Numbered from the stretch's first letter, positions 41,001 through 46,038 are shown. The stretch is 64,000 nt of DNA from Taeniopygia guttata (GCF_048771995.1 NC_133032.1:18801001-18865000), one strand, 5' to 3'. Numbers and translations are program-made. The notes: generated from the sequence alone by a model not told the origin.

Positions 41001-43685
41001 AGTTTTAGAATGATTTAAGCTAGGCAACCTCCCAAAACATATCCTCAACAGTGAATTTCTTGAAACATTGTCAAAAGTTATATTTTCTTGCAGTGGTATT
41101 ATATGATGATTAGCAAAAATGGGAATTTCTGTGACAGGTTGAAAAAGGCCTGCACTTTTAAAATTGAGTCTATTTTGATGTCTCAAACTGCTATGTACAA
41201 GGGATCCAAAGCTAGAAGCCATTTTAGAAATCTGAGCCTAAGTTTATATTAAAAACTCAACTCCACAAATGTACTAGCACCCTGCTAGTCCTAGGTCACA
41301 GAGCTAGGTATGATCTAACTTAAATTATGGATATATGTGCCTGGTATATGGAGTAGGGTTTTACTTCTACGTGTCCCAAATACACTATGATTTGACTGTT
41401 ACTGATTAGGACAATTGTTTTTCATTTTAAAACTGTCCTTAAGGTCTTTTTAACTTTAATACCAAAAAGAAGAAAATCGACCTGAAGTGCCTCAAATTCA
41501 CCACTTAAGTAATTGAATTCATTAAGACTTTCCTGACCATGATGTGAGAGGGCCTGCCAACTTGTGTATGATCTATGTGCTGCTTTCAAAAACAAGCTCT
41601 ATGGAAAGACCGTTTTGCACTGGGTAATACCTGAAAATACCAGTTCAAAAAAGGCAAGCAGTGCACAGGTTAGTTCCTTATGAAGTAATTCAAACTCCAT
41701 CAGTACTGTAGAGACATGAGCTTGGCACAGTTCTGATGTCAGCAACACTTCTGACTTTCTTGTCTCATGACTCAGTCACTGGTGACCAAGTAGGACTCTG
41801 CCTGTGACAGTGTCCTGAGTGCTCTGGCGTTTGCTGCTTTTAATAACAGGGCTTGTGTGTTCTGTGCTTTCTGTTACATGCTGGGTATAGTCATCTGATA
41901 TCATCCCTTTGTAATGTGACACTTAATTCACATTCTAAACAGCAGCACAGTTCATTTGTTCTAGTTTACACACAGCAAAATTACATCTCAGGTGGTTGCT
42001 AAGCTCTTCTTGATACTCTTAGATTAACTGAGCTCTTCACACTTGTACTGTTGCTCTGTATTAATACTTGACCTGTATATAATGGACCAGTGTTATTAGA
42101 GATAGAGAAAAATTCTGATTTTTAAACAAACAATAATTAATGACAGATAGAATGGGTAGACATTACAGCAGGATAAATCTGGGTAGTCCTTTATTTATGC
42201 AATTAGTTATAGTAAAAACCTTTCCTGATTTTTATGCTGTAGAAAATTAAATGCCAAGCTACTGTCAGATCTTTCAAAGCCGGAGGATGTTTTTAGGGCA
42301 GGAAGGATATACCAGAATCTCACAATGTGAAAAAAACCTAACAAGAGGTTGGCTCACAAGATATTTGAGACTAACATACAGATATGGCATATGCTATTAG
42401 AAATACTGCTGTATCTTCACTTAGAAAGAAATCAAGTTCCCCTCCCAAGTACTCCATAATATCACAATATGAAATTAGCCAAAATCACACATTGAATAAT
42501 AATACTAGCATCCTATCTTTTTCTGGTGATATTTTTTAGGTATTCATTATTCACAGAAGATTTACAGTGTAGAGGCAAGAAGAAAAAAACAGAGCAATTA
42601 ACTGAAGAATAATGGCCAAATAATAGAACATGGCATGAAAAAATGTCACAGATGGAGACTGCAGAACATGCTCAAACACCTTGTGTGAGCCAGTGTTATG
42701 CAAAGGGACCAAGGGATGAAATACATGGCCCATAGATGTCAGAGATCTTTATAGTTGCACAGATCATGTGTTTGCACCTGTCACAGAGCATCTGAGTAGT
42801 GCTTTATGGTATGTGGATCATCACATTGCTAATGCCTGTAAGACAATATAATTCCACCAGCAGGAACACGTGTCATTTCTCCTTAGTCACTGCCGAGGTC
42901 AGAGACACTCAGAGCAGGGTGTTTGGTCTCTTAGAACAGGGTGTTGGGTCTCTGGTAATGCTATCTCAGGGGTTTGCTTGGTGTTTTGCATAAGATAGGG
43001 CGTTTGAGTAGTATTTAGACTGGAGAAATCAAGTATCCTTTAAATTGTGTGGTATCTTTAAATTGCACGGGCAACTTAAATTATATTAATCCAGCCTTGT
43101 GCTACCATCATGATCACCCTACACATTTTAGCATACTAGGGTTTTCTGCCCTCTTCAGTGGCTAGTTGGGCCTAGATTTTGTGCTTTTAATCCACCTCCT
43201 AGAACACTGGAATTAGGTAAACTTAAGGGCACAGGAAGCAGAAATACAGCATAGCTAGAGATAGGCTTAATAAAAGGTCTTGGAAGAGCTAGCATAAACC
43301 CTGCTTTTTGCACTCTGACTTCTAGTTCTGCCCAGTTTTCATCCAAATGAGATTATTCTTTCTGCAGTTGCATGAAGTTCCCTTACTAGGGCAGTATGCA
43401 TTTTTATGCATATACATTTAAAGGAGCTGTTCAGCACTGTATGGTAAGGATATATACCCGTATTTCAGCACTCATTTTTACCCATTCATACCAGATTACT
43501 ATGAAAAGTGTGATCATTTTTCTTAGCATTAACATTAGAAAATAAATTTGTGCTAAACAATAGCAAATCTTGGAAGAATGAATCAAAACCTTACCACTAA
43601 TATGAGCCTCAAAGGTTGCGGCACTACCCTCCAGTGCCACAACGCTTTGTAACGGCTGTGTAAATGTTGGTGCTTTCGTCGTCAT
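1..43685 (-). CDS. TTN: Titin, N-terminal part (Z-disc, proximal I-band and novex exons); gene continues past the left edge
   Basis: Titin is the giant elastic filament protein of the striated-muscle sarcomere; its N-terminus is anchored in the Z-disc and its I-band part acts as a spring. About 45 exons on the minus strand translate to a protein that I recognise, in order, as Z1-Z2, SP-rich linkers, Z-repeats, Ig domains Z3-Z9, the proximal tandem Igs I1-I15, and then the alternative novex exons. Introns are GT-AG, and codon phases agree across every junction checked except at the Z7 exon (21819-21988). The start ATG at 43685 begins [13 protein letters not shown], the family N-terminus. The N2B, PEVK, distal Ig, A-band and kinase parts lie beyond the window. 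The large exon at the left edge would terminate the short novex-3-type isoform and would be skipped in full-length isoforms. Exons are listed separately below. Confidence 0.97.
299..550 (-). repeat. Degenerate coding repeat, about 16 residues ([11 protein letters not shown]), in the novex-3-like exon
   Basis: About five units of the type [16 protein letters not shown] (variants [45 protein letters not shown]). Dense Ser/Thr-Pro and Tyr content suggests an intrinsically disordered, phosphorylatable segment directly before an Ig domain. Confidence 0.85.
2228..2731 (-). repeat. Coding tandem repeat, 7 x 72 bp (24 residues), within the novex-3-like exon
   Basis: Seven contiguous 24-codon units, consensus [20 protein letters not shown] then DLSL. 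The invariant core is HAPEQS (HAFEQS in one copy). Units 3-4 and 5-6 are nearly identical at the DNA level, giving a 144-bp higher-order period. Length is exactly 504 bp, in frame, without interruptions. Confidence 0.95.
4434..5060. other. GC-rich, CpG-rich block at the 5' end of the novex-3-like exon
   Basis: This stretch is strikingly GC and CpG rich, with many CGG, GCC and CGC triplets, while the rest of the window is AT rich. It is fully coding on the minus strand. It may be an intragenic CpG island or a GC-biased exon end. Confidence 0.7.
5062..6123 (-). other. TTN intron before the novex-3-like exon
   Basis: AT-rich, GT-AG bounded, about 1.06 kb. I see no gene, repeat family or structured element in it. 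Confidence 0.7.
6124..6180 (-). CDS. TTN: TTN 57-bp exon preceding the novex-3-like exon
   Basis: 57 bp, phase 1-1, [19 protein letters not shown]. It corresponds to titin's conserved APESILHERIEQEIEMEMK, which precedes the alternative novex-3 or N2B exon. It joins in frame to the large exon at 5061 (VKG|RHRVDF). Donor AAAG|GTACAA. Confidence 0.93.
6609..7127 (-). CDS. TTN: TTN third cassette exon with one Ig (173 codons), no recalled human counterpart
   Basis: 519 bp, phase 1-1, acceptor TTCTTACCTAG, donor GTGACAG|GTTGGC. A polar leader ([40 protein letters not shown]) leads to a complete Ig: [38 protein letters not shown], and [20 protein letters not shown], with both core Cys and the Trp. 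It joins in frame to the exons on both sides. Its layout matches the two preceding cassettes (leader plus Ig), suggesting a third, novex-type alternative exon. Confidence 0.85.
7128..8170 (-). other. TTN intron between the second and third cassette exons
   Basis: About 1.04 kb, AT rich, with good splice sites at both ends. Nothing else recognised. Confidence 0.7.
8171..8749 (-). CDS. TTN: TTN alternative cassette exon, novex-2-like (193 codons, one Ig)
   Basis: 579 bp, phase 1-1. A Ser/Thr/Glu-rich leader ([40 protein letters not shown]) is followed by an Ig: [40 protein letters not shown], and [20 protein letters not shown]. Its length is within one codon of the 192-residue novex-2 insertion that I recall for human titin, and the order is the same. 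Confidence 0.85.
8750..9336 (-). other. TTN intron between the novex-1-like and novex-2-like exons
   Basis: 587 bp, AT rich, with a T/C run near 9025-9042. No feature recognised. Confidence 0.7.
9337..9711 (-). CDS. TTN: TTN alternative cassette exon, novex-1-like (125 codons, one Ig)
   Basis: 375 bp, phase 1-1. [20 protein letters not shown], then an Ig beginning [20 protein letters not shown], with IQWFHNQ and [20 protein letters not shown]. Its length equals the 125-residue insertion that I recall for human novex-1, and it lies at the expected place, right after I15. The B-strand core Cys is Ala (RFQARVSG). In mammals this exon is included in a minor cardiac isoform. Confidence 0.85.
10393..10581 (-). 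CDS. TTN: TTN exon: second half of Ig I15
   Basis: 189 bp, phase 1-1. [20 protein letters not shown], then [20 protein letters not shown] and LKLE. Its phase-1 end can splice to any of the downstream phase-1 cassettes or directly to the 57-bp exon (giving LEAPEKIV). Confidence 0.95.
10582..12625 (-). other. TTN intron within the I15 domain
   Basis: About 2.04 kb, splits the Ig I15 coding region. It contains one CR1-like fragment (11370-11580) and A/T runs, otherwise nothing recognised. Confidence 0.7.
11370..11580 (+). mobile_element. CR1-type LINE 3' fragment
   Basis: Reads like the diverged 3' end of an avian CR1 element: TTCATTGCAAGGGTTGTCAA, GCATTGGAACAGGCTGCTCA, then ...GTCTTTTTCCACCTAAGTGA and TTCTA. 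Intronic, 5'-truncated and old. Boundaries are approximate. Confidence 0.85.
12626..12751 (-). CDS. TTN: TTN exon: first half of proximal Ig I15
   Basis: 126 bp, phase 1-1. [20 protein letters not shown], then [19 protein letters not shown]. It joins across a 2-kb intron to [18 protein letters not shown]. Confidence 0.94.
12851..13135 (-). CDS. TTN: TTN exon: proximal Ig I14
   Basis: 285 bp, phase 1-1. [40 protein letters not shown], and [20 protein letters not shown]. Confidence 0.95.
13700..13931 (-). CDS. TTN: TTN exon: proximal Ig I13
   Basis: 232 bp, phase 0 in, 1 out. [40 protein letters not shown], and [20 protein letters not shown]. Confidence 0.95.
14132..14297 (-). CDS. TTN: TTN exon: second half of Ig I12
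   Basis: 166 bp. [20 protein letters not shown], then [20 protein letters not shown] and the linker into I13 ending QKDIQ, phase 0 out. Confidence 0.95.
14387..14528 (-). CDS. TTN: TTN exon: first half of proximal Ig I12
   Basis: 142 bp, phase 1 in, 2 out. [40 protein letters not shown], ending at GDR through a split codon. Confidence 0.95.
14614..14874 (-). CDS. TTN: TTN exon: proximal tandem Ig I11
   Basis: 261 bp, phase 1-1. [40 protein letters not shown], and [20 protein letters not shown]. Confidence 0.95.
15305..15565 (-). CDS. TTN: TTN exon: proximal tandem Ig I10
   Basis: 261 bp, phase 1-1. [40 protein letters not shown], and [20 protein letters not shown]. The donor AAAAC|GTATGT supplies C, giving Pro at the next junction as in other titins. 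Confidence 0.95.
15717..15977 (-). CDS. TTN: TTN exon: proximal tandem Ig I9
   Basis: 261 bp, phase 1-1. [40 protein letters not shown], and [20 protein letters not shown]. Confidence 0.95.
16069..16332 (-). CDS. TTN: TTN exon: proximal tandem Ig I8
   Basis: 264 bp, phase 1-1. [40 protein letters not shown], and [20 protein letters not shown]. Confidence 0.95.
16569..16614 (+). repeat. (GGTT)n microsatellite
   Basis: About eleven uninterrupted GGTT units in the intron between the I7 and I8 exons. Likely polymorphic in length. Confidence 0.95.
16787..17047 (-). CDS. TTN: TTN exon: proximal tandem Ig I7
   Basis: 261 bp, phase 1-1. [33 protein letters not shown], and [20 protein letters not shown]. 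The intron after it holds a (GGTT)n microsatellite. Confidence 0.95.
17565..17825 (-). CDS. TTN: TTN exon: proximal tandem Ig I6
   Basis: 261 bp, phase 1-1. [40 protein letters not shown], and [20 protein letters not shown]. Confidence 0.95.
17926..18189 (-). CDS. TTN: TTN exon: proximal tandem Ig I5
   Basis: 264 bp, phase 1-1. [40 protein letters not shown], and [20 protein letters not shown]. Confidence 0.95.
18296..18568 (-). CDS. TTN: TTN exon: proximal tandem Ig I4
   Basis: 273 bp, phase 1-1. [40 protein letters not shown], and [20 protein letters not shown]. Confidence 0.95.
18714..18980 (-). CDS. TTN: TTN exon: proximal tandem Ig I3
   Basis: 267 bp, phase 1-1. [32 protein letters not shown] with the core Trp, and [20 protein letters not shown]. 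Confidence 0.95.
19252..19533 (-). CDS. TTN: TTN exon: proximal tandem Ig I2
   Basis: 282 bp, phase 1-1. [40 protein letters not shown], and [20 protein letters not shown]. Begins the single-exon Ig array of the proximal tandem segment, which straightens at low sarcomere stretch. Confidence 0.95.
19628..21318 (-). CDS. TTN: TTN large exon: end of Z7, Ig Z8, Ig Z9, long linker and Ig I1
   Basis: 1691 bp, by far the largest canonical exon here. In order: the rest of Z7 ([20 protein letters not shown]), a linker ([20 protein letters not shown]), an Ig starting [20 protein letters not shown], an Ig starting [20 protein letters not shown], a long charged linker ([40 protein letters not shown]), and an Ig starting [20 protein letters not shown]. 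It ends at [10 protein letters not shown]. This is the Z-disc/I-band transition; in mammals the Ig pair near here (Z9-Z10) binds obscurin. Domain numbering is approximate. Confidence 0.96.
21819..21988 (-). CDS. TTN: TTN exon: first half of Ig Z7, with a 1-bp frameshift
   Basis: The exon reads [10 protein letters not shown] and then, one base out of frame, [29 protein letters not shown] and PHKYPKIK. Both flanking splice sites are good, but the exon is 170 bp where the phases require 169. The extra base lies in a run of four A on the plus strand (21959-21962) where three are expected. As written, the frame reaches a TAG within about 14 codons. Probably a sequence error or rare allele, because loss of titin here should be lethal or severely harmful when homozygous. 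Confidence 0.9.
22113..22277 (-). CDS. TTN: TTN exon: second half of Ig Z6
   Basis: 165 bp, phase 1-1: [20 protein letters not shown], then [20 protein letters not shown]. Completes the Ig that starts in the previous exon (HNG|GQQ). Confidence 0.95.
22383..22606 (-). CDS. TTN: TTN exon: RS/SP linker and first half of Ig Z6
   Basis: 224 bp. Begins with a Ser-Pro/Arg cluster ([20 protein letters not shown]) where the human protein has tandem SPARM repeats, then [20 protein letters not shown] and the Ig start through MPETYWFHN. The SP motifs are likely proline-directed kinase sites. Confidence 0.94.
23331..23575 (-). CDS. TTN: TTN exon: second half of Ig Z5 and linker
   Basis: 245 bp: [40 protein letters not shown], then a Pro-rich tail [20 protein letters not shown]. 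Joined to the next exon through a split Arg codon. Confidence 0.95.
24073..24097 (+). repeat. (AAAAC)n simple repeat
   Basis: Four to five AAAAC units, about 25 bp inside the intron after the exon ending at 24120. Confidence 0.9.
24120..24350 (-). CDS. TTN: TTN exon: linker and first half of Ig Z5
   Basis: 231 bp, phase 0-0: [37 protein letters not shown], then the Ig start [20 protein letters not shown] and SGYPLPK. A coiled or helical linker leads into Z5. Confidence 0.95.
24469..24674 (-). CDS. TTN: TTN linker exon between Z4 and Z5
   Basis: 206 bp: [20 protein letters not shown], then [20 protein letters not shown] and ending VEDE. Conserved charged, probably helical linker. Confidence 0.94.
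25338..25480 (-). CDS. TTN: TTN exon: second half of Ig Z4
   Basis: 143 bp, [20 protein letters not shown] then [18 protein letters not shown] and SLLEE. Completes Z4. The usual F-strand Cys is Thr (GEYTIVV), as in titin's Z4. Confidence 0.93.
26191..26403 (-). CDS. TTN: TTN exon: linker and first half of Ig Z4
   Basis: 213 bp. [12 protein letters not shown], then [18 protein letters not shown] and [20 protein letters not shown], the first half of an I-set domain with B-strand Cys and C-strand Trp. Ends GYR through a split codon. Confidence 0.95.
26518..26578 (-). CDS. TTN: TTN small linker exon after Z3
   Basis: 61 bp, phase 1 in, 2 out, reading [20 protein letters not shown]. Corresponds to the E/T-rich titin linker between Z3 and Z4; the split Arg codon (CG|C) joins it to YVETKD. 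Confidence 0.88.
26815..27078 (+). mobile_element. CR1-type LINE 3' fragment next to the Z3 exon donor
   Basis: Diverged CR1 3' end: GAGTTGCACCAAGGGAGGTT, TATCAAGCATTGAAACAGGT, GGTCTTTTGCAACTTTAACA, ending TCTATGATTCTATA. It is inserted antisense to TTN, and its 3' end lies about 12 bp from the splice donor of the Z3 exon (27091). Confidence 0.88.
27091..27349 (-). CDS. TTN: TTN exon: Ig Z3
   Basis: 259 bp, phase 0 in, 1 out. Ig domain [20 protein letters not shown], core TVMWYRED, and [15 protein letters not shown], with both core Cys and the Trp. A CR1 element ends only about a dozen bases beyond its splice donor. Confidence 0.95.
27819..27884 (-). CDS. TTN: TTN short linker exon before Ig Z3
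   Basis: 66 bp, 22 codons, phase 0-0: [20 protein letters not shown] then VS. Highly conserved linker preceding Z3. The donor TCA|GTAAGT is strong. Confidence 0.92.
28142..28417 (-). CDS. TTN: TTN linker exon (Zq-side unique sequence)
   Basis: 276 bp, phase 0-0: [20 protein letters not shown], then [15 protein letters not shown] and ending GEAK. Matches the titin linker ASIAGSAIATLQKELSAT; this region near Z3 includes an additional described alpha-actinin contact (Zq). Confidence 0.93.
29492..29611 (-). CDS. TTN: TTN linker exon ([13 protein letters not shown])
   Basis: 120 bp, phase 0-0: [20 protein letters not shown] then [17 protein letters not shown]. Matches the conserved titin linker with the [12 protein letters not shown] block. 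Confidence 0.93.
29725..30000 (-). CDS. TTN: TTN exon closing the Z-repeat region
   Basis: 276 bp, phase 0-0: [20 protein letters not shown], then [10 protein letters not shown] and ending HISKE. It matches the exon after the last Z-repeat in titin ([20 protein letters not shown]). Confidence 0.93.
30001..31610 (-). other. TTN intron downstream of the eroded Z-repeat
   Basis: AT-rich intron sequence with a poly(A) run near 30728-30744. I looked for further Z-repeat exons here and found none. Confidence 0.6.
31611..31715 (-). pseudogene. Eroded Z-repeat exon of TTN (no usable donor)
   Basis: After an acceptor (AAAAACTAG) the sequence reads [20 protein letters not shown] then [15 protein letters not shown], clearly a Z-repeat. 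Homology then stops after about 35 of 46 codons, with no phase-0 GT donor where one is expected; the frame runs on to a stop. Either the exon is dead or an unusual donor is used. The adjacent Z-repeat exons are intact. Confidence 0.6.
32188..32325 (-). CDS. TTN: TTN Z-repeat exon (46 codons)
   Basis: 138 bp, phase 0-0: [20 protein letters not shown] then [20 protein letters not shown]. Full-length Z-repeat although the usual KEQE core is replaced (KAPVIIS). Donor GAAAAG|GTGAAT. Confidence 0.9.
33061..33198 (-). CDS. TTN: TTN Z-repeat exon (46 codons)
   Basis: 138 bp, phase 0-0: [20 protein letters not shown], then [19 protein letters not shown] and ending AHEQ. A standard full-length Z-repeat with the KEQE core. 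Confidence 0.92.
34232..34351 (-). CDS. TTN: TTN Z-repeat exon, short form (40 codons)
   Basis: 120 bp, phase 0-0, [17 protein letters not shown] then [14 protein letters not shown] and ISPEK. It is six codons shorter than the two intact 46-codon repeats, missing the segment after KKEA that is EKTxVxK in its neighbours. Z-repeats bind the C-terminal EF-hand region of alpha-actinin and are alternatively spliced; phase 0 at both ends allows this. Confidence 0.85.
34834..34986 (-). CDS. TTN: TTN exon 8: first Z-repeat-like exon
   Basis: 153 bp, phase 0-0: [20 protein letters not shown] then ...[11 protein letters not shown]. It has the [10 protein letters not shown] signature shared with the exon at 29725-30000, which closes the Z-repeat block. 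This class of repeat binds alpha-actinin at the Z-disc. Confidence 0.92.
35230..35515 (-). CDS. TTN: TTN exon 7: Z-disc linker (SP motifs, ERWEGRYG segment)
   Basis: 286 bp. Begins [20 protein letters not shown], then [10 protein letters not shown] and [19 protein letters not shown], both hallmarks of the titin linker just before the Z-repeats. Ends at AREG|GTAAAG in phase 0. Confidence 0.93.
35516..37229 (-). other. TTN intron 6
   Basis: About 1.7 kb of AT-rich sequence between two SP-rich linker exons. No exon, repeat family or ORF of note. Confidence 0.7.
37230..37471 (-). CDS. TTN: TTN exon 6: SP-rich Z-disc linker
   Basis: 242 bp, phase 0 in, 2 out. After [13 protein letters not shown] it becomes Pro/Ser rich with repeated SPSPVR and TPSPVR motifs. 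Such SPxR motifs in titin's Z-disc linkers are described proline-directed kinase targets. It joins in frame to the next exon through a split Arg codon (AG|G). Confidence 0.93.
37569..37657 (-). CDS. TTN: TTN exon 5: linker after Z2
   Basis: 89 bp coding for [20 protein letters not shown] and ending ...RIEK. It matches the short linker that follows Z2 in vertebrate titins. Phase 1 in, phase 0 out. Confidence 0.9.
38403..38690 (-). CDS. TTN: TTN exon 4: Ig Z2
   Basis: 288 bp, phase 1-1, encoding Ig Z2 from [12 protein letters not shown] to STAELLIQG. The domain shows VKFYRDG in the C strand and [15 protein letters not shown] in the F-G region. Together with Z1 it forms the telethonin-binding pair. 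Confidence 0.95.
39317..39520 (-). CDS. TTN: TTN exon 3: rest of Ig Z1
   Basis: 68 codons, phase 1 at both ends, complete Ig Z1: FPVPEVNWF with the core Trp, then [15 protein letters not shown], the F-G region. Phase joins cleanly with exon 2 (GGT) and exon 4 (GCT). The intron before it is about 4 kb. Confidence 0.95.
39521..43594 (-). other. TTN intron 2
   Basis: About 4.1 kb, between the two exons of Ig Z1. I find no convincing exon, ORF or repeat; regulatory elements are common in early titin introns but I cannot identify one by eye. Confidence 0.65.
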
Positions 43686-43698
43686 CTTTACAGGCACT
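43595..43698 (-). CDS. TTN: TTN exon 2: start codon and first part of Ig Z1
   Basis: The acceptor TTTTGCTTGCAG precedes 13 nt of leader, then ATG at 43685-43683 and 30 codons ([13 protein letters not shown] to EAHIS), ending in phase 1. This is the titin N-terminus, the first strands of Ig Z1, which with Z2 is clamped by telethonin at the Z-disc edge. The family N-terminus and the AAAG context before ATG decide the start; an upstream GTG in the same frame is not credible. Confidence 0.95.
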
Positions 43699-45681
43699 CT
43701 GCAAGCAAAAAAACCCCATAATTACATTTCAATGGTGGAAATGTTACTATATCCACACACTTCTTGCAAGATTTTAAGCATATATGTAACTATTCTCTGA
43801 AGAATTTACTCTTCTCAGTTTTAAATCAGAATGACTTGGGGAAATGAAAAGATTGTGGGTTTTGAATAACTTGTATAGCAAATTACACTTGGAACATGCT
43901 TGGCTGAATTGGATGGGAAACCATTATATTCAGTGGAGCTGTGCTTTGGCATTGCAAGTATGCAGCAGGAGACAAAAATTCTGCTTGACTCATTGTGTGA
44001 GCTTCCACAGGTCATTCAGGCTGCCTCTCTTTGTCTACTAACTTGTTTTATCTGACAGGAAAAAATCACACTGTATAATTTAAAATAATATTTTGCTGGT
44101 GCAAAATATTTGCATTCTGCGATGACAAGACAACTAAGTCACTAAGAAGCAGTTGAAAGAAATGTGGAAGTCTACAATGTATTTAGCTTAATAATGCAAA
44201 AATACATTAATAATAAATTATTAATAATAAATAATTATATTACTAAATGTTGCATTATTAATAATGCAATAATGCCAAAAGACTCTATTTTAAAAGCACT
44301 CTGTAAGTACTGAATAATTCCACTTTACAGAAGTATATTGGTATTAAAGATGCAGATAAAATGCTCCTCTTTCTTAGAGAGTATCTCAGTGGAATTTTGA
44401 ATATGGGAGGACAGCCACCTTCGAAATGTGAGCTAGGATATAAAGTAGCCACTGACACTGATGGCTTGAACAACTGCAAATCCATGTGAAATCTGAAAGA
44501 AAGTTTGCTTTCTCTTGCTATGCCACAAGATCCTACTTTGAAATAACACTCTGACACTAGAAAAGCTTGTGTGTTGATATTTTATATTTGCATCACCTAT
44601 TTAACTGATATTGAATTGTGCAGTTTTTAAAAATGTGGCTCTTATCTTCCTAATATTATCATACATCCATTATGTATGATAATGGAGTATTGCCACAATA
44701 CTGCAAGGCAAACTTACTCATATATTTACTTCCCATTTACTTTTGCTCTTGTGCCTGATTTTGTGACAGTCCCAAGCTTAAATTAAAAATGAGAAAATGA
44801 AGTTTTTTTCACTATGAGTCAAATTTATTCCACCTTTCACAGGGTTGAAAATTCTTCATTACATGAGTTCCTTCATACAAAGCAGGGCCTGGTACATACA
44901 TGCAATAAGAGTATAAGGGCAGAACTGGATATTGGATTGGGATTTTCAGGTTCAGTTATAACTATGTTTTGAAGGTCAGCTAAAATAAATGGGAATAATT
45001 TTGCAATACAATTAAACATTATGAAACCTCACATATATATATATGTAGTTTCCAGAAGAGATCAGAAATAATTAAGAAGAATTTCCATTGAGTTCCCACA
45101 AAGTTTCTATATCTCTTTGCCCAAGCAAATTCTGGTGATGAAGATCTGATCTTATAAGGCTTCTTGTATAATTAGAATTGAAAGTATGCATCTAAAATGT
45201 CATGTTCCAGAAATAACCTTCACAGCCATGAATGACAGCAGACAAGTGTTCCAGAGCTGCCGTGTAACTGATACCTTAGCAGTTGTTTTCCTTAAAAAGT
45301 CATCAGCACTTAGCTGATACCATGTGCATTTTATCAGAGCTATTCTTGGAGCTTCTCAGTTTATCTCTCAGCAGCATAACCTTGAACACTCCCAAAAGAA
45401 AGGAGTTTTAAAGTCAAGCACATGTTTCCGTGCACTTTTAAAATCTTAATTTATGTGGTCTTTAGCAATGAAATAATACACTGGAAAAAAACATTTTGCT
45501 GTGAGTTATCAAAGCTTACTCCAGAAATTAAGGCTATAACCTTGACAGAGAATTTAAATGTTTCATGTCTATACCCTGAAATCCACAACCCCCTGTGGGA
45601 AAATTTATAAATAATAGATTGTATCAGAATTATTAATGACTGATAAAACACTTATGACACCAGCAGAAACATGCTACTAAC
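43699..45681 (-). other. TTN intron 1
   Basis: About 1.98 kb between the 5'UTR exon and the start-codon exon. It contains an AT-rich low-complexity stretch (44190-44280) with a perfect 20-bp palindrome (44250-44269). Confidence 0.6.
44190..44280. repeat. AT-rich low-complexity stretch with TAA/TTA runs
   Basis: Repeated TTAATAATAA and ATAATT units; includes the palindrome TTGCATTATTAATAATGCAA at 44250-44269. Confidence 0.85.
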
Positions 45682-45896
45682 CTGATCTCTCAAAGTGCCT
45701 GCAAGAGTGGGCTAAGCCCAACGAAATCTTCTTGAACGACGTCCTTATCCAGAGTAAGATTTTTTTAGACAATCCCAGCATGAGAATTGAAGAGCCTCTA
45801 ATCATAAAAACAAAACTACACAGTCTTGACAGTGTAGTTTTGTTTTTTTGCAATCCCTACACCCGAGGCGAGGCGGGGAATGCACGACTGCTCAGA
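45682..45896 (-). other. TTN: TTN exon 1, non-coding 5'UTR (start site inferred)
   Basis: This is the non-coding first exon, between the TATA box and a good splice donor (AGATCAG followed by GTTAGT). The right end is inferred from TATA spacing and may be off by several bases. It contains a long near-perfect hairpin (45806-45847) and an upstream ORF that opens at 45805 and runs into exon 2. Intron 1 would be about 1.98 kb. Confidence 0.65.
45806..45847 (-). repeat. Inverted repeat / RNA hairpin in the TTN 5'UTR
   Basis: Positions 45806-45824 pair with 45829-45847, giving 19-bp arms with one mismatch (45822/45831) around a 4-nt loop. In the transcript this would be a stable stem within exon 1, its 3' end directly adjacent to an AUG at 45805. 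Confidence 0.85.
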
Positions 45897-45918
45897 AGTG
45901 CTAACATAGTTGTTTCGC

Positions 45919-45926
45919 TTTATATA
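45919..45926 (-). promoter_or_regulatory. TTN: TATA box of the TTN promoter
   Basis: The minus strand reads GGGGTATATAAAGC, a strong TATA element. Transcription should begin about 30 bp downstream, near 45896. From there to the exon 1 donor at 45682 is about 215 nt, plus 13 nt in exon 2, a plausible titin leader length. Confidence 0.75.
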
Positions 45927-45974
45927 CCCCAGCTCTGCTGACACGTCTGCCTCATCATGTCAGTGCCAGTTCTG

Positions 45975-45979
45975 ATTGG
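45975..45979 (-). promoter_or_regulatory. TTN: CCAAT box of the TTN promoter
   Basis: The minus strand reads ACCAATCAGA here, about 50 bp upstream of the TATA box and about 80 bp upstream of the inferred start site, a normal CCAAT position. Assignment rests on spacing only. Confidence 0.55.
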
Positions 45980-46032
45980 TTCCTGAAAGAAAGTTTCTTG
46001 TGAGAGGGGATTCACTCTCTGTAACCATACAC

Positions 46033-46038
46033 CACCTG
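46033..46038 (-). promoter_or_regulatory. E-box (CAGGTG) upstream of the TTN promoter
   Basis: CAGGTG on the minus strand is a CANNTG E-box of the kind bound by myogenic bHLH factors, about 140 bp upstream of the inferred TTN start. A single hexamer is weak evidence; its position before a muscle gene is the only support. Confidence 0.3.

Larger units (their letters stand above)
43688..45805 (-). other. Upstream ORF in the spliced TTN leader (44 codons, spans intron 1)
   Basis: After joining exon 1 (ending 45682) to exon 2 (starting 43698), an ATG at 45805 opens a 44-codon frame (starts MIRGSSILML, ends RSECL). Its TAA lies at 43690-43688, two bases before the titin ATG. The initiation context is weak (T at -3). 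If the splice acceptor moved 2 nt, to the second AG of the AGAG at 43700-43697, this frame would run in frame into titin. Whether it is translated is unknown. Confidence 0.5.

Noticed and set aside
43695..43697. GTG start upstream of the titin ATG
   Set aside because: A non-ATG start is not needed: the ATG at 43685 gives the conserved titin N-terminus.
45905..45907. An ATG just after the TATA box (minus strand)
   Set aside because: It lies about 20 bp from the TATA box, upstream of the expected start site, so it should not be in the mRNA.
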